Source: Rothia mucilaginosa (lineage in GTDB: Bacteria; Actinomycetota; Actinomycetes; Actinomycetales; Micrococcaceae). Taken from it: a DNA stretch of 64,000 nucleotides. The stretch lies in the NCBI RefSeq assembly GCF_019334805.1, contig NZ_CP079822.1, positions 372,001 to 436,000 of the forward strand, written 5' to 3'. Shown one piece after another: positions 19,791 to 30,123 of this stretch (within the stretch, counting starts at the first letter, position 1; the number at the start of each line of letters is the position of its first letter). Below the pieces are notes generated by a model that did no database searches, was not told the DNA's origin, and saw nothing but the letters and a program-made list of their open reading frames with translations. Position numbers and translations under genes: made by a program.

Positions 19791-21965
19791 TTAGTCGACC
19801 AGACGCAGACCGTTCTTCTGAACCGTCAGAAGGAACTCCACGTTGCTTTCAGTCTTACGCAGCTGGTTGGTCAGAACACCCAGAGCCTGCTCAGGCTCCA
19901 TACCCGCCAGGGCACGGCGCAGACCCCACATAATCTTGATCTCATCCGGGGAGAGCAGGTTCTCCTCGCGGCGAGTACCAGAAGCGTTAATATCAACCGC
20001 CGGGAAGATACGCTTATCCGCCAGCTGACGGGACAGGCGCAGCTCCATGTTACCGGTGCCCTTGAACTCTTCGAAGATCACTTCATCCATCTTCGAGCCG
20101 GTCTCAACCAGGGCGGTAGCCAGGATGGTCAGCGAGCCGCCCTCTTCAATGTTGCGGGCTGCACCGAAGAACTTCTTCGGCGGGTACAGTGCGGCAGAAT
20201 CCACACCACCGGACAGGATACGACCGGATGCGGGAGCCGCCAGGTTGTATGCGCGGCCCAGGCGGGTCATGGAGTCCAGCAGCACGACCACATCGTAGCC
20301 GAGCTCCACCATACGCTTCGCACGCTCAATAGCCAGCTCAGCCACAGTGGTGTGATCCTCAGCGGGGCGGTCGAAGGTCGAGGCAATAACCTCACCCTTG
20401 ACGGTGCGCTGCATATCGGTCACTTCTTCAGGACGCTCATCCACCAGGACCATCATCAGATACACGTCCGGGTTGTTCACGGTAATCGCGTTCGCAATGG
20501 ACTGCAGCATGAGGGTCTTACCCGCCTTCGGCGGAGACACAATCAGACCACGCTGACCCTTACCAATCGGGGACACCAGGTCAACCACGCGGGTGCCCAG
20601 CTTCTTCGGGGTGGTCTCCAGGCGCAGACGCTCCTTGGGGTACAGCGGAGTCAGCTTCGAGAAGACGCGGCGGTTCGCTGCTTCCTCAACGCTCTGACCG
20701 TTAATCGCCTCAACCTGAACCAGCGCGTTGAAACGCTGGCGGCTGTTCGACTCACCCTCACGCGGCACGCGAATCGCGCCGAGCACGTGGTCACCCTTAC
20801 GCAGGTTGTACTTCTTCACCTGAGCCAGGGAGACGTACACGTCGTTGGTGCCGGGCAGGTAGCCGGTGGTACGCACGAAAGCGTAGTTATCGAGAATGTC
20901 CAGAACACCCGAAATCGGTGCCAGCACATCGTCTTCGCTCAGGCGAGGCTCGTTCTCCTCGCGGCGGCGAGCCTGCTTCTCAGCACGCTCAGCCTGACGG
21001 TCACGCTTGGAACGGCGCTCAGTACGCTCGGTGCGCTCGGCACGCTCTGCGCGTTCTGCACGCTCAGCAGCCTTACGCTCGGCACGTTCGCTACGCTCAG
21101 TGTTGCGCTCAGCACGCTCAGCCTGACGGTCACGCTTAGTGCGGCGCTCGGTACGCTCACCATCCTGGTCGCGGCGACGCTCACGAGTGCGGGTACGCTT
21201 CGAGCTCTTCTCACCGTCGGGGGTGCCAAAAGTCATGTCTAGGGCAGCGTTCAGGCTGTCCAGGCTCGCGGTGCCGTCAGCGGTAGCAGCCTTCAGCTCA
21301 GCAGAGTTACCGGGCAGGTCAATCTGCTCCGAACGCTCGCCAATACGCTCAGCGGCCAGCTCAGCGCGCACATCCAGCGGAGGAAGCTCAGCGGGATTCT
21401 CGTCCTTACGGGTGCGGCGGGTACGCTTCTCCGGCTTCTCGTTCATCTCAGCCGATGCGTCCTCACCCTCAGCGGCACGGCGAGCGCGCGCACGCTTCTG
21501 AGCGGGAGTCTCGTAACGGGAAGAACGGGTACGCTTCTCAGCCTTCTCAGCGCCCTCAGCGGGGGCTTCAGCAACCTCAGCTTCGGTCTTCTCAGTCTTC
21601 GCAACAACCTTCTCTGCCTTTGCCTCAGCGTCCTTCTGGGCGTGAGTGCGGCGAGTACGGCGCGGCTTAGAGTCTTCAGTCTTCTCAGCGCCCTCAGCGG
21701 AGGCTTCAGCAGCCTCAGCGGGTGCCTCAGACTTAGATGCTTCAGACTTAGACTTTTCAGACTTGGGCGCAGCAGGAGCGGCTACGGCGCCACCACGCTG
21801 ATGCTCCTCAAGAGCCTGAACCAGCTCAGCCTTCTTCAACTTCAGATAGCCGCGGATACCAAGCTGCTGGGCGAGGACACGCAGCTGCGCGACCTTCAAG
21901 TTTGCAAGTTCCGGTGCGGCAGCTGCCGTACCGTACTCATCGGTGACAACAATATTCTTTGCCAA
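19791..21965 (-). CDS. rho: Transcription termination factor Rho
   Basis: Hexameric RNA helicase that ends transcription of untranslated RNA. 724 residues, about 300 more than E. coli Rho. Order: N-terminal helix bundle ([20 protein letters not shown], residues 23-42), a long charged insertion (about 60-335) rich in Arg, Glu, Lys and Ala, the cold-shock RNA-binding domain from about 345 ([20 protein letters not shown]), and the ATPase with the P-loop SPPKAGKT near 478, [13 protein letters not shown] and [13 protein letters not shown]. The start is TTG at 21965 with AAAGGA eight bases upstream, which suggests limited translation. Such insertions are known in high-GC actinobacteria such as Micrococcus. 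Confidence 0.97.
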   Translation of the reverse strand: MAKNIVVTDEYGTAAAAPELANLKVAQLRVLAQQLGIRGYLKLKKAELVQALEEHQRGGAVAAPAAPKSEKSKSEASKSEAPAEAAEASAEGAEKTEDSKPRRTRRTHAQKDAEAKAEKVVAKTEKTEAEVAEAPAEGAEKAEKRTRSSRYETPAQKRARARRAAEGEDASAEMNEKPEKRTRRTRKDENPAELPPLDVRAELAAERIGERSEQIDLPGNSAELKAATADGTASLDSLNAALDMTFGTPDGEKSSKRTRTRERRRDQDGERTERRTKRDRQAERAERNTERSERAERKAAERAERAERAERTERTERRSKRDRQAERAEKQARRREENEPRLSEDDVLAPISGVLDILDNYAFVRTTGYLPGTNDVYVSLAQVKKYNLRKGDHVLGAIRVPREGESNSRQRFNALVQVEAINGQSVEEAANRRVFSKLTPLYPKERLRLETTPKKLGTRVVDLVSPIGKGQRGLIVSPPKAGKTLMLQSIANAITVNNPDVYLMMVLVDERPEEVTDMQRTVKGEVIASTFDRPAEDHTTVAELAIERAKRMVELGYDVVVLLDSMTRLGRAYNLAAPASGRILSGGVDSAALYPPKKFFGAARNIEEGGSLTILATALVETGSKMDEVIFEEFKGTGNMELRLSRQLADKRIFPAVDINASGTRREENLLSPDEIKIMWGLRRALAGMEPEQALGVLTNQLRKTESNVEFLLTVQKNGLRLVD

Positions 21966-22479
21966 CTACAATTCCTTTGGTTATAAGCCCTGAAAATCTT
22001 CAGAATAAAGATCGGGCGGGCGCTATAGCGCGGTCAAAGGTTTAGACACTGCCGAAAGAAAACAGCAGTCTGCACCTTCGACTCCCTCGAACCGCACTGG
22101 AGGCGATTCGCGTCTCTTACCGTACCCGCTGATTCAGACACAGCGAGCACACACGGAAGATAAGGCGCTCTATCACAAATGTGGGCAAGCCCAAACCATC
22201 ATCTATACAAACCATCTACGCGAGATGAAGAGGATGGATTGGTCACTTTGAAAGGGCACCCGCCGCGAAACCGAATCTCTAAGAAAAAGTCTTCCCCTAT
22301 GCGTCAGAAATAAAGAAAGACATGAATCCCAAAGGCGCTCCCCCGAACCTTGCCGACTCCCACCCAGATACAAAAGCATCTGAGGTATTAGGGGAAACGG
22401 AAATACGTTACGAAGGATAGTATCGACGGTCTACATTGAACGACGGGCGAACCTCAACGTAGGACGAACTAATAACGTC
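21966..22479. other. Long rho leader and upstream region
   Basis: 514 bases between thrB and rho, both on the minus strand, with no coding pattern. The part next to rho carries its AAAGGA ribosome site. The length suggests a long 5' leader for rho, which is autoregulated by attenuation in other bacteria; that role here is inferred. I could not pick a single convincing promoter. Confidence 0.4.
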
Positions 22480-22483
22480 CTAC
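22459..22483 (-). terminator. Hairpin overlapping the thrB stop codon
   Basis: Eight-base perfect stem (gtaggacg, 22459-22466, with cgtcctac, 22476-22483) that includes the TAG stop of thrB. Likely marks the end of the hom-thrC-thrB transcript; no T run. Confidence 0.5.
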
Positions 22484-23448
22484 TGAGTAACTATAACACC
22501 TTCAGTATCAATTTCAAGGGGAAGAACCCGCCAGTTCAGGCGGCGATCCACAATAGCGCTACACGGGTGGGTCGCCTCAAACTCGGCAATAGCTTCCTGA
22601 ACCTGTCGCACCTGCTCATCGCCGTGCGCAAAGGTCAAAACGGTCGGGCCAGCACCAGAAATCACCGCCGCAAAACCCTGACCGCGCAGGTACGCCACCA
22701 GCGCAGCCGACGGCTCCATCGCGGTCACGCGGTAACCCTGATGCAGGTAATCCACGGTCGCATCCATCAGGTACTCGGGAGCATCAGAGAGAGTGCGCAC
22801 CAGCAGCGCCGCACGAGCCGAGTTCGCCACCGCCTCAACGTGGGGCATCTGCGTAGGAATCAGCGAACGAGCAAGCTTCGTCGACACCTCATAATTGGGC
22901 ACAGCCACCACGGGGTGAACATCAGGATGCACCGGAATAATCAGGGACTTCCAATTGCCCATCTCACCCCAGGACACCGACAGGTTGCCGTAAATCGCCG
23001 GCGCCACGTTATCCGGGTGGCCCTCCATATCGGAGGCGACCTGCAGCATCTGCTCACGGCTCAGACGGTGCTCCTCCGGTAGCAGACCGCTCGCCGCAGC
23101 CACACCCGCCACAATAGCCGACGCCGAAGAACCCATACCTCGAGAATGCGGAATCTTATTATCAGCAATCAGCTTCACCGGCGGCAGCTCATCCAAACCA
23201 GCCGCCGCAAAACCAGCCTTCATCGCCTGCAAAACCAGGTGGCTCTCATCGCGAGGAACATCCGCGCTACCCTCACCGCTGAGCTCAAACTCCAGGCCGG
23301 ACTCAATACGCTCAACAACCAGCTCATCATAGAAGCCAAGACCCAAACCCATGCTGTCATAGCCGGGGCCCAAGTTAGCGCTCGTAGCGGGAACGCGAAC
23401 CTTAACGGACGCGCCCACCGGAATATCAGAAATATGCAGGGAAGACAT
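22480..23448 (-). CDS. thrB: Homoserine kinase
   Basis: Phosphorylates homoserine in threonine synthesis. A GHMP-family kinase with all three motifs: ATSANLGPGYDSMGLGLGF near residue 22, the ATP-binding PHSRGMGSSASAIVAG near 100, and VISGAGPTVLTF near 260. I start at ATG 23448 (MSSLHISDIPVG) with GAGG nine bases upstream; upstream in-frame codons add a non-conserved leader. 322 residues. Last gene of hom-thrC-thrB. Confidence 0.96.
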   Translation of the reverse strand: MSSLHISDIPVGASVKVRVPATSANLGPGYDSMGLGLGFYDELVVERIESGLEFELSGEGSADVPRDESHLVLQAMKAGFAAAGLDELPPVKLIADNKIPHSRGMGSSASAIVAGVAAASGLLPEEHRLSREQMLQVASDMEGHPDNVAPAIYGNLSVSWGEMGNWKSLIIPVHPDVHPVVAVPNYEVSTKLARSLIPTQMPHVEAVANSARAALLVRTLSDAPEYLMDATVDYLHQGYRVTAMEPSAALVAYLRGQGFAAVISGAGPTVLTFAHGDEQVRQVQEAIAEFEATHPCSAIVDRRLNWRVLPLEIDTEGVIVTQ

Positions 23449-23518
23449 GAGAAGAACCTCGCGATCGGTGACGTAATGAGTGAATAGGTGAAAGATACAA
23501 AAAGGGGCTGTCATGCAG

Positions 23519-23555
23519 GTGCACCCCGCCCCGCAAAATGCGGGACGGAGTGCAC
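23519..23555 (-). terminator. Hairpin between thrC and thrB
   Basis: Seventeen-base arms (23519-23535 and 23539-23555, outer gtgcac) with two mismatches and a 3-base loop, just after the thrC stop. CCCCTTTTTG follows 30 bases later on the minus strand. It may lower thrB expression relative to thrC. Confidence 0.5.
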
Positions 23556-23572
23556 ATCGTAGTATGAACAGA

Positions 23573-24673
23573 CTAGTTCAAATCAAGAATATCTGCCACA
23601 GCAACCACGTCAAAGGGAGCCTTGGTCGGCTCAACCTTCACACCGTTAACAGCCTCAAGAGCCCACTGCGGATCCTTCAGACCGTGACCGGTCACGGTAA
23701 TCACGATGGTCTTACCCTCGGGAGCTTCACCCGCGCGGTGCTTCTTCAGCAGACCCGCAACGCCAGCAGCCGAAGCCGGCTCCACGAAGACACCCTCGCG
23801 GGCAGACAGCCAGCGGTGCGCCTCCAGAATCTCCTCATCGGTGACAGCCTCAATCACGCCGCCAGACTCGTCACGAGCAGCTTCAGCCTTCTCCCACGAC
23901 GCGGGGTTACCGATACGGATCGCGGTCGCAATGGTCTCAGGAGCCTCAATCGGGTGACCAGCAACGATCGGTGCAGCACCAGCAGCCTGGAAACCCCACA
24001 TGATCGGACGCTTGGTCGCAACCGGCTCCAGAACCTTACCGTCACGGTTGGTGTAAGGCTCCGAGTACTCCTTGTAGCCCTTCCAGTACGCGGTAATGTT
24101 ACCCGCGTTGCCAACCGGCAGCAGGTGGTAGTCGGGAGCGTCACCCAAGGTGTCAACAACCTCAAACGAACCGGTCTTCTGACCCTCAATACGGTAAGGG
24201 TTGACCGAGTTCACCAGGAACACCGGGTAGTTCTCGCTGAGCTTGCGAGCAATCTCCAGGCAGTTATCGAAGTTGCCGTCAATCTGAATGATGTCAGCGC
24301 CGTGAGCAATAGCCTGAGACAGCTTACCCATGGAAATCTTGCCGTCCGGAACCAGCACTGCACAGCGCATACCAGCCTGCAGAGCGTACGCAGCAGCCGA
24401 AGCGGACGTGTTACCGGTCGAAGCACACACAACAGCCTTCGCACCGTCACGCTTAGCGGCGGTCATCGCGCTGGTCATACCGCGGTCCTTGAACGAACCA
24501 GTCGGGTTCATACCCTCAAACTTCAGGTAAACGGTGTTACCGGTCTCAGCAGACAGTGCCGGCGCGTGAATCAGCGGGGTACCACCCTCGCCCAGGGTCA
24601 CTGCCTTCACATCGTCTGCGAAGGGCAGACGGTCACGGTACTCATTGATAACGCCCTGCCACACGTGTGCCAT
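23573..24673 (-). CDS. thrC: Threonine synthase
   Basis: PLP enzyme that turns O-phosphohomoserine into threonine. 366 residues from ATG 24673 ([18 protein letters not shown]), chosen because GGAG lies seven bases upstream. The PLP lysine is in [15 protein letters not shown] and the phosphate-binding glycine loop in [17 protein letters not shown]. Size and sequence match the short actinobacterial ThrC class. Between hom and thrB. Confidence 0.96.
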   Translation of the reverse strand: MAHVWQGVINEYRDRLPFADDVKAVTLGEGGTPLIHAPALSAETGNTVYLKFEGMNPTGSFKDRGMTSAMTAAKRDGAKAVVCASTGNTSASAAAYALQAGMRCAVLVPDGKISMGKLSQAIAHGADIIQIDGNFDNCLEIARKLSENYPVFLVNSVNPYRIEGQKTGSFEVVDTLGDAPDYHLLPVGNAGNITAYWKGYKEYSEPYTNRDGKVLEPVATKRPIMWGFQAAGAAPIVAGHPIEAPETIATAIRIGNPASWEKAEAARDESGGVIEAVTDEEILEAHRWLSAREGVFVEPASAAGVAGLLKKHRAGEAPEGKTIVITVTGHGLKDPQWALEAVNGVKVEPTKAPFDVVAVADILDLN

Positions 24674-24840
24674 TGGCTTCTCCTTCAATCTTGGCGCCCC
24701 GCCCGCCGGACCTTCCATAGGTTCGACGCGGTAGCGGGGACGCGGGTTCGTTCGTGAGCGATGCTTCTACACGCGAGCATCGCACGTTTAGTAAGCGGCG
24801 CGTGCCGCACGACGCTTTCGCGCCCAGTAATTCTCAGCGC

Positions 24841-26130
24841 TTAGTGCTTCTCAGACTCCACGCGGATGACCGAGTTCACCTCACGCACAGTGTCCAGAGC
24901 GTCAATCACAGCAATCGCACGGCGCAAATCGGAATCCTTCGCAGAGTGGGTCACCATACGAATCTGAGCCGCACCCTCCTTCGGGGCGGACTGACGCAGA
25001 GAATCAATAGAAATACCGTGCTCAGTCAGGATGCGGGTAATGTTCGCCAGAACGCCCAGGCGATCCTCCGCCACAACACCCACCGAGTAGCGAGACACCA
25101 CGTTATCCAGGCTGGTTGCGTGCAGCTGCGCGTGAGAAGTCTCCGGGACACCGGGACCACCCAGCACCAGACGACGAGCCAGGGACACGAAGTCACCCAG
25201 AACAGCCGAAGCAGTCGGAGCGCCACCCGCGCCGGGACCGTAGAACATCAGCTCGCCAGCGTTCTCCGCCTCAACGAACACAGCGTTGAATGCACCGTGC
25301 ACGCCCGCCAGCGGGTGCTGACGAGGAATCAGGGTCGGGTTCACGCGAATGTTCGCGCCGTTCTCACCCTCGCGCTCGCAAATAGCCAGCAGCTTGATGA
25401 CGTAGCCATCAGCATCCGCGGCAGCAACATCATCAGCGGTGATGGAAGTAATGCCCTCGGTGTGCACATCATCAATAGTGAAAGTCGAGTGGAACGCCAG
25501 CGAAGCAACAATCGCAGCCTTCGACGCGGCATCGTGGCCCTCAACGTCAGCGGTCGGGTCAGCCTCCGCGTAGCCGAGCTTCTGAGCCTCAGCCAGTGCG
25601 TCCGCGAAGGATGCGCCGGTGGTGTCCATCTGGTCAAGAATGTAGTTGGTGGTGCCGTTCATGATGCCCAGAACGCGGGTCACACGGTCACCAGCCAGGG
25701 AGTCACGCAGGGGGCGCAGAATCGGGATAGCACCCGCAACAGCAGCCTCGTAAGAGAGCTGAGCACCGGACTCATCAGCGGCAGCCTGCAGCTCCACACC
25801 GTGCTTAGCCAGCAGCGCCTTGTTGCCGGAGACCACGGACTTGCCCGCCTTCAGGGCACGCAGAATGCGGGTGCGAGCCGGCTCAATACCGCCGGTCAGC
25901 TCGATGACCACATCCGCCGCATCAATCAGGGATTCAGCGTCGGTGGTGTACAGCGAGGGGTCCGCATTCCAGTGGCGGGATGCATTAGTATCGCGCACAG
26001 CAATACCGATCAACTCCACGGGGGCGCCAATGCGCTTTTCAAGGACGGCGTTATCCTCGACCAGGATGCGAGCAGCCTGGGAACCGACATTACCGGCACC
26101 AAGCAGTGCTACTTTGATCTTTTCAGCCAC
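24841..26130 (-). CDS. hom: Homoserine dehydrogenase
   Basis: Reduces aspartate semialdehyde to homoserine, the branch point to threonine and methionine. 429 residues: nucleotide-binding LLGAGNVGSQAARIL near residue 10, GIMNGTTNYILDQM and ADPTADVEGHDAASKAAI in the catalytic domain (about 140-320), and a C-terminal ACT domain (about 350-429), the usual site of threonine feedback. Starts with GTG at 26130 after AAAGAG. First gene of hom-thrC-thrB; lysA lies upstream. Confidence 0.96.
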   Translation of the reverse strand: MAEKIKVALLGAGNVGSQAARILVEDNAVLEKRIGAPVELIGIAVRDTNASRHWNADPSLYTTDAESLIDAADVVIELTGGIEPARTRILRALKAGKSVVSGNKALLAKHGVELQAAADESGAQLSYEAAVAGAIPILRPLRDSLAGDRVTRVLGIMNGTTNYILDQMDTTGASFADALAEAQKLGYAEADPTADVEGHDAASKAAIVASLAFHSTFTIDDVHTEGITSITADDVAAADADGYVIKLLAICEREGENGANIRVNPTLIPRQHPLAGVHGAFNAVFVEAENAGELMFYGPGAGGAPTASAVLGDFVSLARRLVLGGPGVPETSHAQLHATSLDNVVSRYSVGVVAEDRLGVLANITRILTEHGISIDSLRQSAPKEGAAQIRMVTHSAKDSDLRRAIAVIDALDTVREVNSVIRVESEKH

Positions 26131-26340
26131 GATAGTCTCTTTCTACGGTCTGTTCCGGGTTCGCCCCGGTATCTCTTCGGGCTACGGTGTGGATGCGGCG
26201 CAGAGCACGCACTCAACAACCACTTTATCAAGAGGCGGGGACGGCTCAGCAGCCTCAAGCTGCGACTTTTACTCTCTGAGATGAGGTATCCCTCACAGTT
26301 ATGAGGTGAACCTTATCTTCTGTCATGTTGTGAACGCGCA

Positions 26341-26412
26341 AAACCGTGAAGCCCCGCCCGCAACCGCCACCTCACGGCACGCATTGTAGAAACGGGAACT
26401 TCACGGCTTTTC
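26341..26412. terminator. Inverted repeat after lysA
   Basis: Arms aaaaccgtgaagccccg (26341-26357) and cgggaacttcacggctttt (26394-26412) can pair over about 16 bases with one bulge, leaving a 36-base loop. On the minus strand the structure ends in GGTTTTG. It separates lysA from hom. Confidence 0.55.
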
Positions 26413-26431
26413 ATGATGTCAGACAGGGTTC

Positions 26432-27952
26432 TTAGATTTCCGACCCCATATCCAGAGCCAACATATCATCCTCACGCTGACGGCGAATCATCACGCGCGA
26501 AGGCTGACCCTGCGCGGTCGCAATCACCGGCGGACGAGTCAAGAAGTTATAGTTCGAACCCAGCACATAGCAGTACGCGCCGGTTGCCGGAACCGCCAGA
26601 ATATCGCCAGCCTGCAGGTCAGCAGGCAGGTAGCAGTAGCGAACCACCACATCGCCAGACTCGCAGTGCTTACCCACCACGCGAGAGAGCACCTGCTCCC
26701 CCGCCGGGGCGCGATTGGCCAGGGTCACCGAATAATCCGATTCGTACAGCACCGGGCGGGCGTTATCGCTCATACCGCCGTCCACAGAAACGTAGCGGCG
26801 CACGCGAATCTCGCCGTTTTCGTCCTCAATGCTCACGTTCTTGATGGTGCCCACCGTGTACAGGGTCGCGCCCGAGGGGCCCGAAATCGAGCGACCAGGC
26901 TCGAAGGACATGTGCGGAATCGCCATGCCCAGGCGCTCGCAGGTCGCCGCAACCGAAGCGGCGATGGATTCGGTCACCTCGGCGATGGAGCGGGGGCGAT
27001 CCGCCTCGGTGTAGGCGATGCCGTAGCCGCCGCCCAGGTCCAGCTCCGGCAGGGTCACGCCCAGGTCACGGTTGAGGCGGTTCATGAACTCCAGGGCGGT
27101 AGTTGCCGCCTGCTCGAAGCCTTCCGCCTCAAAAATCTGCGAACCAATATGGCAGTGAATACCGCGGAAATCCAGGGAATCGGTCGCATTCAGAATCACA
27201 GCAGCCAGCGCCGCGTAAGAATCGGTCGCTTCAACACCCCAGTGTTCCATCTCTGCTTCGTCCAGGCCGGCAAGCGCAGCGGTACCGGGTTGCAGGGACA
27301 TGCCGAACTTCTGGTCCTCGTGAGCGGTCGCAATGGACTCGTGGGTGGAGGCGTGCACGCCCGGGGTGATGCGAATCAGCACCGGAACGGGCGGGTAGGG
27401 CTCCTCACCCTCAGCCACGCGCTCGGCGGCCAGCTCGGCGTACACCCGCTCAATCAGCTTGATTTCGTCCACCGAATCGGCCACCACGCGACCCAGGCCG
27501 CTACGAATCGCACGGGCAATCTCGGCCTCAGATTTGTTGTTGCCGTGCAGGGCGATGCGCTCACCGGGCATGCCACCGCGCAGAGCCAGCGCCAGCTCAC
27601 CACCGGAGGCGGTGTCCAGGCACAAGCCCTCCTCACGAACCCAGCGAACAACCGCGGTGGAGAGGAAGGACTTGCCGGCGTAGTAAACGCTCACCTTCGC
27701 ACCGTGCGCGGCGAAAGCCTGCTCAAAAGCGGTGCGGTAGGCGCGGGAGCGGGCGCGGAAAGTGGTCTCGGAGAAGACGTACTGCGGGGTTTCGTGCTCA
27801 GCAACCAGGTCGCTGACGGTCACGCCGTCAATGCAGAGCTCGCCCTGCTCATTGCGGGTGAAGGAATCAGCCCAGATGGTGCGGGACAGGGCTTCGGGGT
27901 GCTCGGGGTAGGTGAGCCATTCGGGGGCGTAGAGGGCGCGGGCTTCGCTCAT
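26432..27952 (-). CDS. lysA: Diaminopimelate decarboxylase
   Basis: Last step of lysine synthesis: PLP-dependent decarboxylation of meso-diaminopimelate. 506 residues, at the long end of the family. The PLP lysine is K94 in VYYAGKSF; HCHIGSQIF, LDLGGGYGIAY and the phosphate-binding EPGRSISGPSG follow, and the C-terminal domain has CESGDVV. ATG start after AAAGAG. Between argS and hom in the conserved actinobacterial order. Confidence 0.96.
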   Translation of the reverse strand: MSEARALYAPEWLTYPEHPEALSRTIWADSFTRNEQGELCIDGVTVSDLVAEHETPQYVFSETTFRARSRAYRTAFEQAFAAHGAKVSVYYAGKSFLSTAVVRWVREEGLCLDTASGGELALALRGGMPGERIALHGNNKSEAEIARAIRSGLGRVVADSVDEIKLIERVYAELAAERVAEGEEPYPPVPVLIRITPGVHASTHESIATAHEDQKFGMSLQPGTAALAGLDEAEMEHWGVEATDSYAALAAVILNATDSLDFRGIHCHIGSQIFEAEGFEQAATTALEFMNRLNRDLGVTLPELDLGGGYGIAYTEADRPRSIAEVTESIAASVAATCERLGMAIPHMSFEPGRSISGPSGATLYTVGTIKNVSIEDENGEIRVRRYVSVDGGMSDNARPVLYESDYSVTLANRAPAGEQVLSRVVGKHCESGDVVVRYCYLPADLQAGDILAVPATGAYCYVLGSNYNFLTRPPVIATAQGQPSRVMIRRQREDDMLALDMGSEI

Positions 27953-27986
27953 CGTGTCTCTTTCTTAGCTATCTTGCCGGCATACG

Positions 27987-28025
27987 TTCAACCCCCGCCC
28001 CGGTAGCACCGGGTCGGGGGTTGAA
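27987..28025 (-). terminator. Hairpin between argS and lysA
   Basis: Perfect 11-base stem ttcaacccccg (27987-27997) with cgggggttgaa (28015-28025), and a smaller inner stem. It starts 10 bases after the argS stop. No T run, so it may be an RNA-stabilising or partial terminator element. Confidence 0.5.
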
Positions 28026-28034
28026 ACGAGAGTA

Positions 28035-29699
28035 TTACATGCGCTCGGGTGCGCTCACACCCAGCAGGTTCAGGCCGTTAGCCAGCACCTGCTGTGCCGC
28101 GTTGTTCAGCAGCAGGCGGGTACGGTGCAGGTCGGTGACCTCTTCATCCGCCTTGGGGGTGACGCGGGAGACACCGTACCAGCTGTGGTACGCCGAAGCG
28201 AGCTGTTCCAGGTAGCGGTTCACACGGTGCGGCTCGTAGAACTTCGCGGCATCACGCACAGCAGCGGGGAACTGGCCGAGTACAGCCAGCAGCTCACCGT
28301 CAGCAGCCGAGTCGAGCAGGGAGGTATCCACGCCGTCCTCAACCTTCACGCCAGCCTCCGCAGCATTACGTGCCACAGCGGCGGTACGTGCGTGAGCGTA
28401 CTGCACGTAGTAGACCGGGTTCTCGTTGCTCTTGGAAGTCAGCAGGCCCAGGTCAATATCGATGGGGGTGTCCACCGAGTAGCGAGTCAGCTCGTAGCGA
28501 GCCGCGTCAACACCCACAGCCTCGACCAGGTCCTCGAGGGTGACCACGGTGCCGGCACGCTTGGACATGCGGACGGGCTTGCCGTCCTTGACCAGGTTCA
28601 CCAGCTGACCGATCATGACCTCAATCTGGTCGGCGCGGTAACCAAGAATCTGGGCGATAGCCTTCAGACGGCCCACGTAGCCGCTGTGGTCAGCGCCGAG
28701 CATATAAATCGCCACGTCAGCGGGGTTTACTGCACGGGTCATCTTGTCCTGATAGTAGGCGATATCACCCGCCACGTAGGCGTGGTTGCCGTCAGACTTA
28801 ATGACCACACGGTCCTTATCATCGCCGTAGTCGGTGGTGCGCATCCACCATGCGCCGTCAGCCTCGAAGAGCTGACCATTCTCGCGCATGGTCTCAAGCA
28901 GGGCGTCCACCTTGCCGCCTTCGAACACGGAGTTCTCGTGGAAGAACACGTCGAAGTGGGTGCCGAATGCCGCCAGGGACTCCTTAATCTGATCGAACAT
29001 CAGGTGAGTACCGATTTCGCGGAAAATCTCTTCGGGGTTCTCAGCCTCAAGCGCGTCGGGGCGCTGAGCCAGAATCTGGTCCTTAATGTCAACAATGTAC
29101 GCGCCAGCGTAGCCGTCCTCGGGGGTCTCCTCACCGCGGGCAGCGGCAATCAGGGAGCGCACGAAACGGTCAATCTGGGTGCCGTGGTCGTTGAAGTAGT
29201 ATTCGCGCACGACGTTAGCGCCCTCAGCCTCAAGGACGCGGGCGAGCGCATCACCGACGGCAGCCCAGCGAGTACCGCCCAGGTGGATGGGGCCGGTGGG
29301 GTTCGCGGAGACGAACTCAAGGTTAATGGTCTTACCGGCGAACTTGTCGCTACGGCCGTATGCTTCGCCAGCCTCAACGATGGTGGCGGCAAGCTCACCA
29401 GCAGCTGCGGCGTCCAGGGTAATGTTCAGGAAGCCGGGGCCAGCAATATCTACGGATGCAACACCGGCGATGGCGCCAATCTTCTCTGCCAGAAGAGCTG
29501 CTGCCTCACGCGGGTTCTTGCCCACCTTCTTGGCGAGCTGCAGAGCGACGTTGGTTGCCCAGTCGCCGTGTTCGCGGGACTTGGGGCGCTCCACTCGGAC
29601 GGCGGGCAGTTCAGCGCCCTCCACGAGGGTCAGCTGGCCGGAGGAAATGGTTTCTTCAAGGGCAAGCGCAATGGCTTCGGAGAGTTCTTCAGGAGTCAT
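28035..29699 (-). CDS. argS: Arginyl-tRNA synthetase
   Basis: Class I synthetase charging tRNA-Arg. 554 residues. The HIGH-type motif reads HLGG in [20 protein letters not shown] (about residue 135), as in other actinobacteria, and the KMSKS-type motif reads RMSKRAG. The C-terminal DALR anticodon-binding domain (from about 430) ends [10 protein letters not shown]. Starts ATG at 29699 with no ribosome site; a TAGAAT box eight bases upstream suggests a leaderless mRNA. Confidence 0.96.
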   Translation of the reverse strand: MTPEELSEAIALALEETISSGQLTLVEGAELPAVRVERPKSREHGDWATNVALQLAKKVGKNPREAAALLAEKIGAIAGVASVDIAGPGFLNITLDAAAAGELAATIVEAGEAYGRSDKFAGKTINLEFVSANPTGPIHLGGTRWAAVGDALARVLEAEGANVVREYYFNDHGTQIDRFVRSLIAAARGEETPEDGYAGAYIVDIKDQILAQRPDALEAENPEEIFREIGTHLMFDQIKESLAAFGTHFDVFFHENSVFEGGKVDALLETMRENGQLFEADGAWWMRTTDYGDDKDRVVIKSDGNHAYVAGDIAYYQDKMTRAVNPADVAIYMLGADHSGYVGRLKAIAQILGYRADQIEVMIGQLVNLVKDGKPVRMSKRAGTVVTLEDLVEAVGVDAARYELTRYSVDTPIDIDLGLLTSKSNENPVYYVQYAHARTAAVARNAAEAGVKVEDGVDTSLLDSAADGELLAVLGQFPAAVRDAAKFYEPHRVNRYLEQLASAYHSWYGVSRVTPKADEEVTDLHRTRLLLNNAAQQVLANGLNLLGVSAPERM

Positions 29700-29707
29700 A
29701 ACAAACT

Positions 29708-29713
29708 ATTCTA
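29708..29713 (-). promoter_or_regulatory. Putative -10 box of a leaderless argS promoter
   Basis: TAGAAT on the minus strand, followed by AGTTTGTT and the argS ATG. This spacing puts the transcription start at or within a base or two of the ATG. No good -35 hexamer is visible. Confidence 0.55.
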
Positions 29714-29773
29714 GCAAGCCTTGGCAGGTGCCTGACCCTTTATCTAGTGCTTATCTGATACCATAGGTGGGTT

Positions 29774-29847
29774 GCCTCTGTAGCTCAGCGGATTAGAGCA
29801 CCAGTTTCCGGTACTGGGGGTCGAAGGTTCGAATCCTTTCAGGGGCA
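29774..29847 (+). tRNA. tRNA-Arg (anticodon CCG)
   Basis: 74-base cloverleaf: acceptor GCCTCTG with CAGGGGC (one G-T pair), D-arm GCTC/GAGC, anticodon stem CCAGT/ACTGG with loop TTCCGGT, T-loop TTCGAAT. The anticodon is CCG. The 3' CCA is not encoded (CGA follows). It lies 75 bases upstream of argS in the opposite direction, so tRNA and synthetase genes for arginine are neighbours. Confidence 0.95.
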
Positions 29848-29874
29848 CGATGTTCTTATTCGAGAGGGAACACG

Positions 29875-29919
29875 GGAGCCGATATCCGAGGCGTATTGTT
29901 CGGGTATCGGCTCCTTTTT
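29875..29919 (+). terminator. Rho-independent terminator of tRNA-Arg
   Basis: 15-base stem (29875-29889 with 29900-29914, ggagccgatatccga) with one G-T pair, 10-base loop, then TTTTTA. Strong terminator 28 bases after the tRNA. Confidence 0.9.
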
Positions 29920-30123
29920 ATTTATCCGCTCACCTTGTTATGCATAAAGCCTGCGCCGGGCGGCCGTTCCCGCCAGCTCCCTCTTCAACCTCAGACTTCA
30001 ACCTCAGAGGGTGGACACTACCCGCTCCCCTGTTGTGGCAGCGCTAACTACCTTGAGAGAATGGGGAAACGCGCACACCGTTCACATCAGCACGGCCCAA
30101 GTCACGACAGCGGAGGTAACCCG

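Noticed and set aside
24674..24840. Threonine or T-box type leader in the hom-thrC gap
   Set aside because: No run of threonine codons, no T-box sequence and no attenuator pair could be found.
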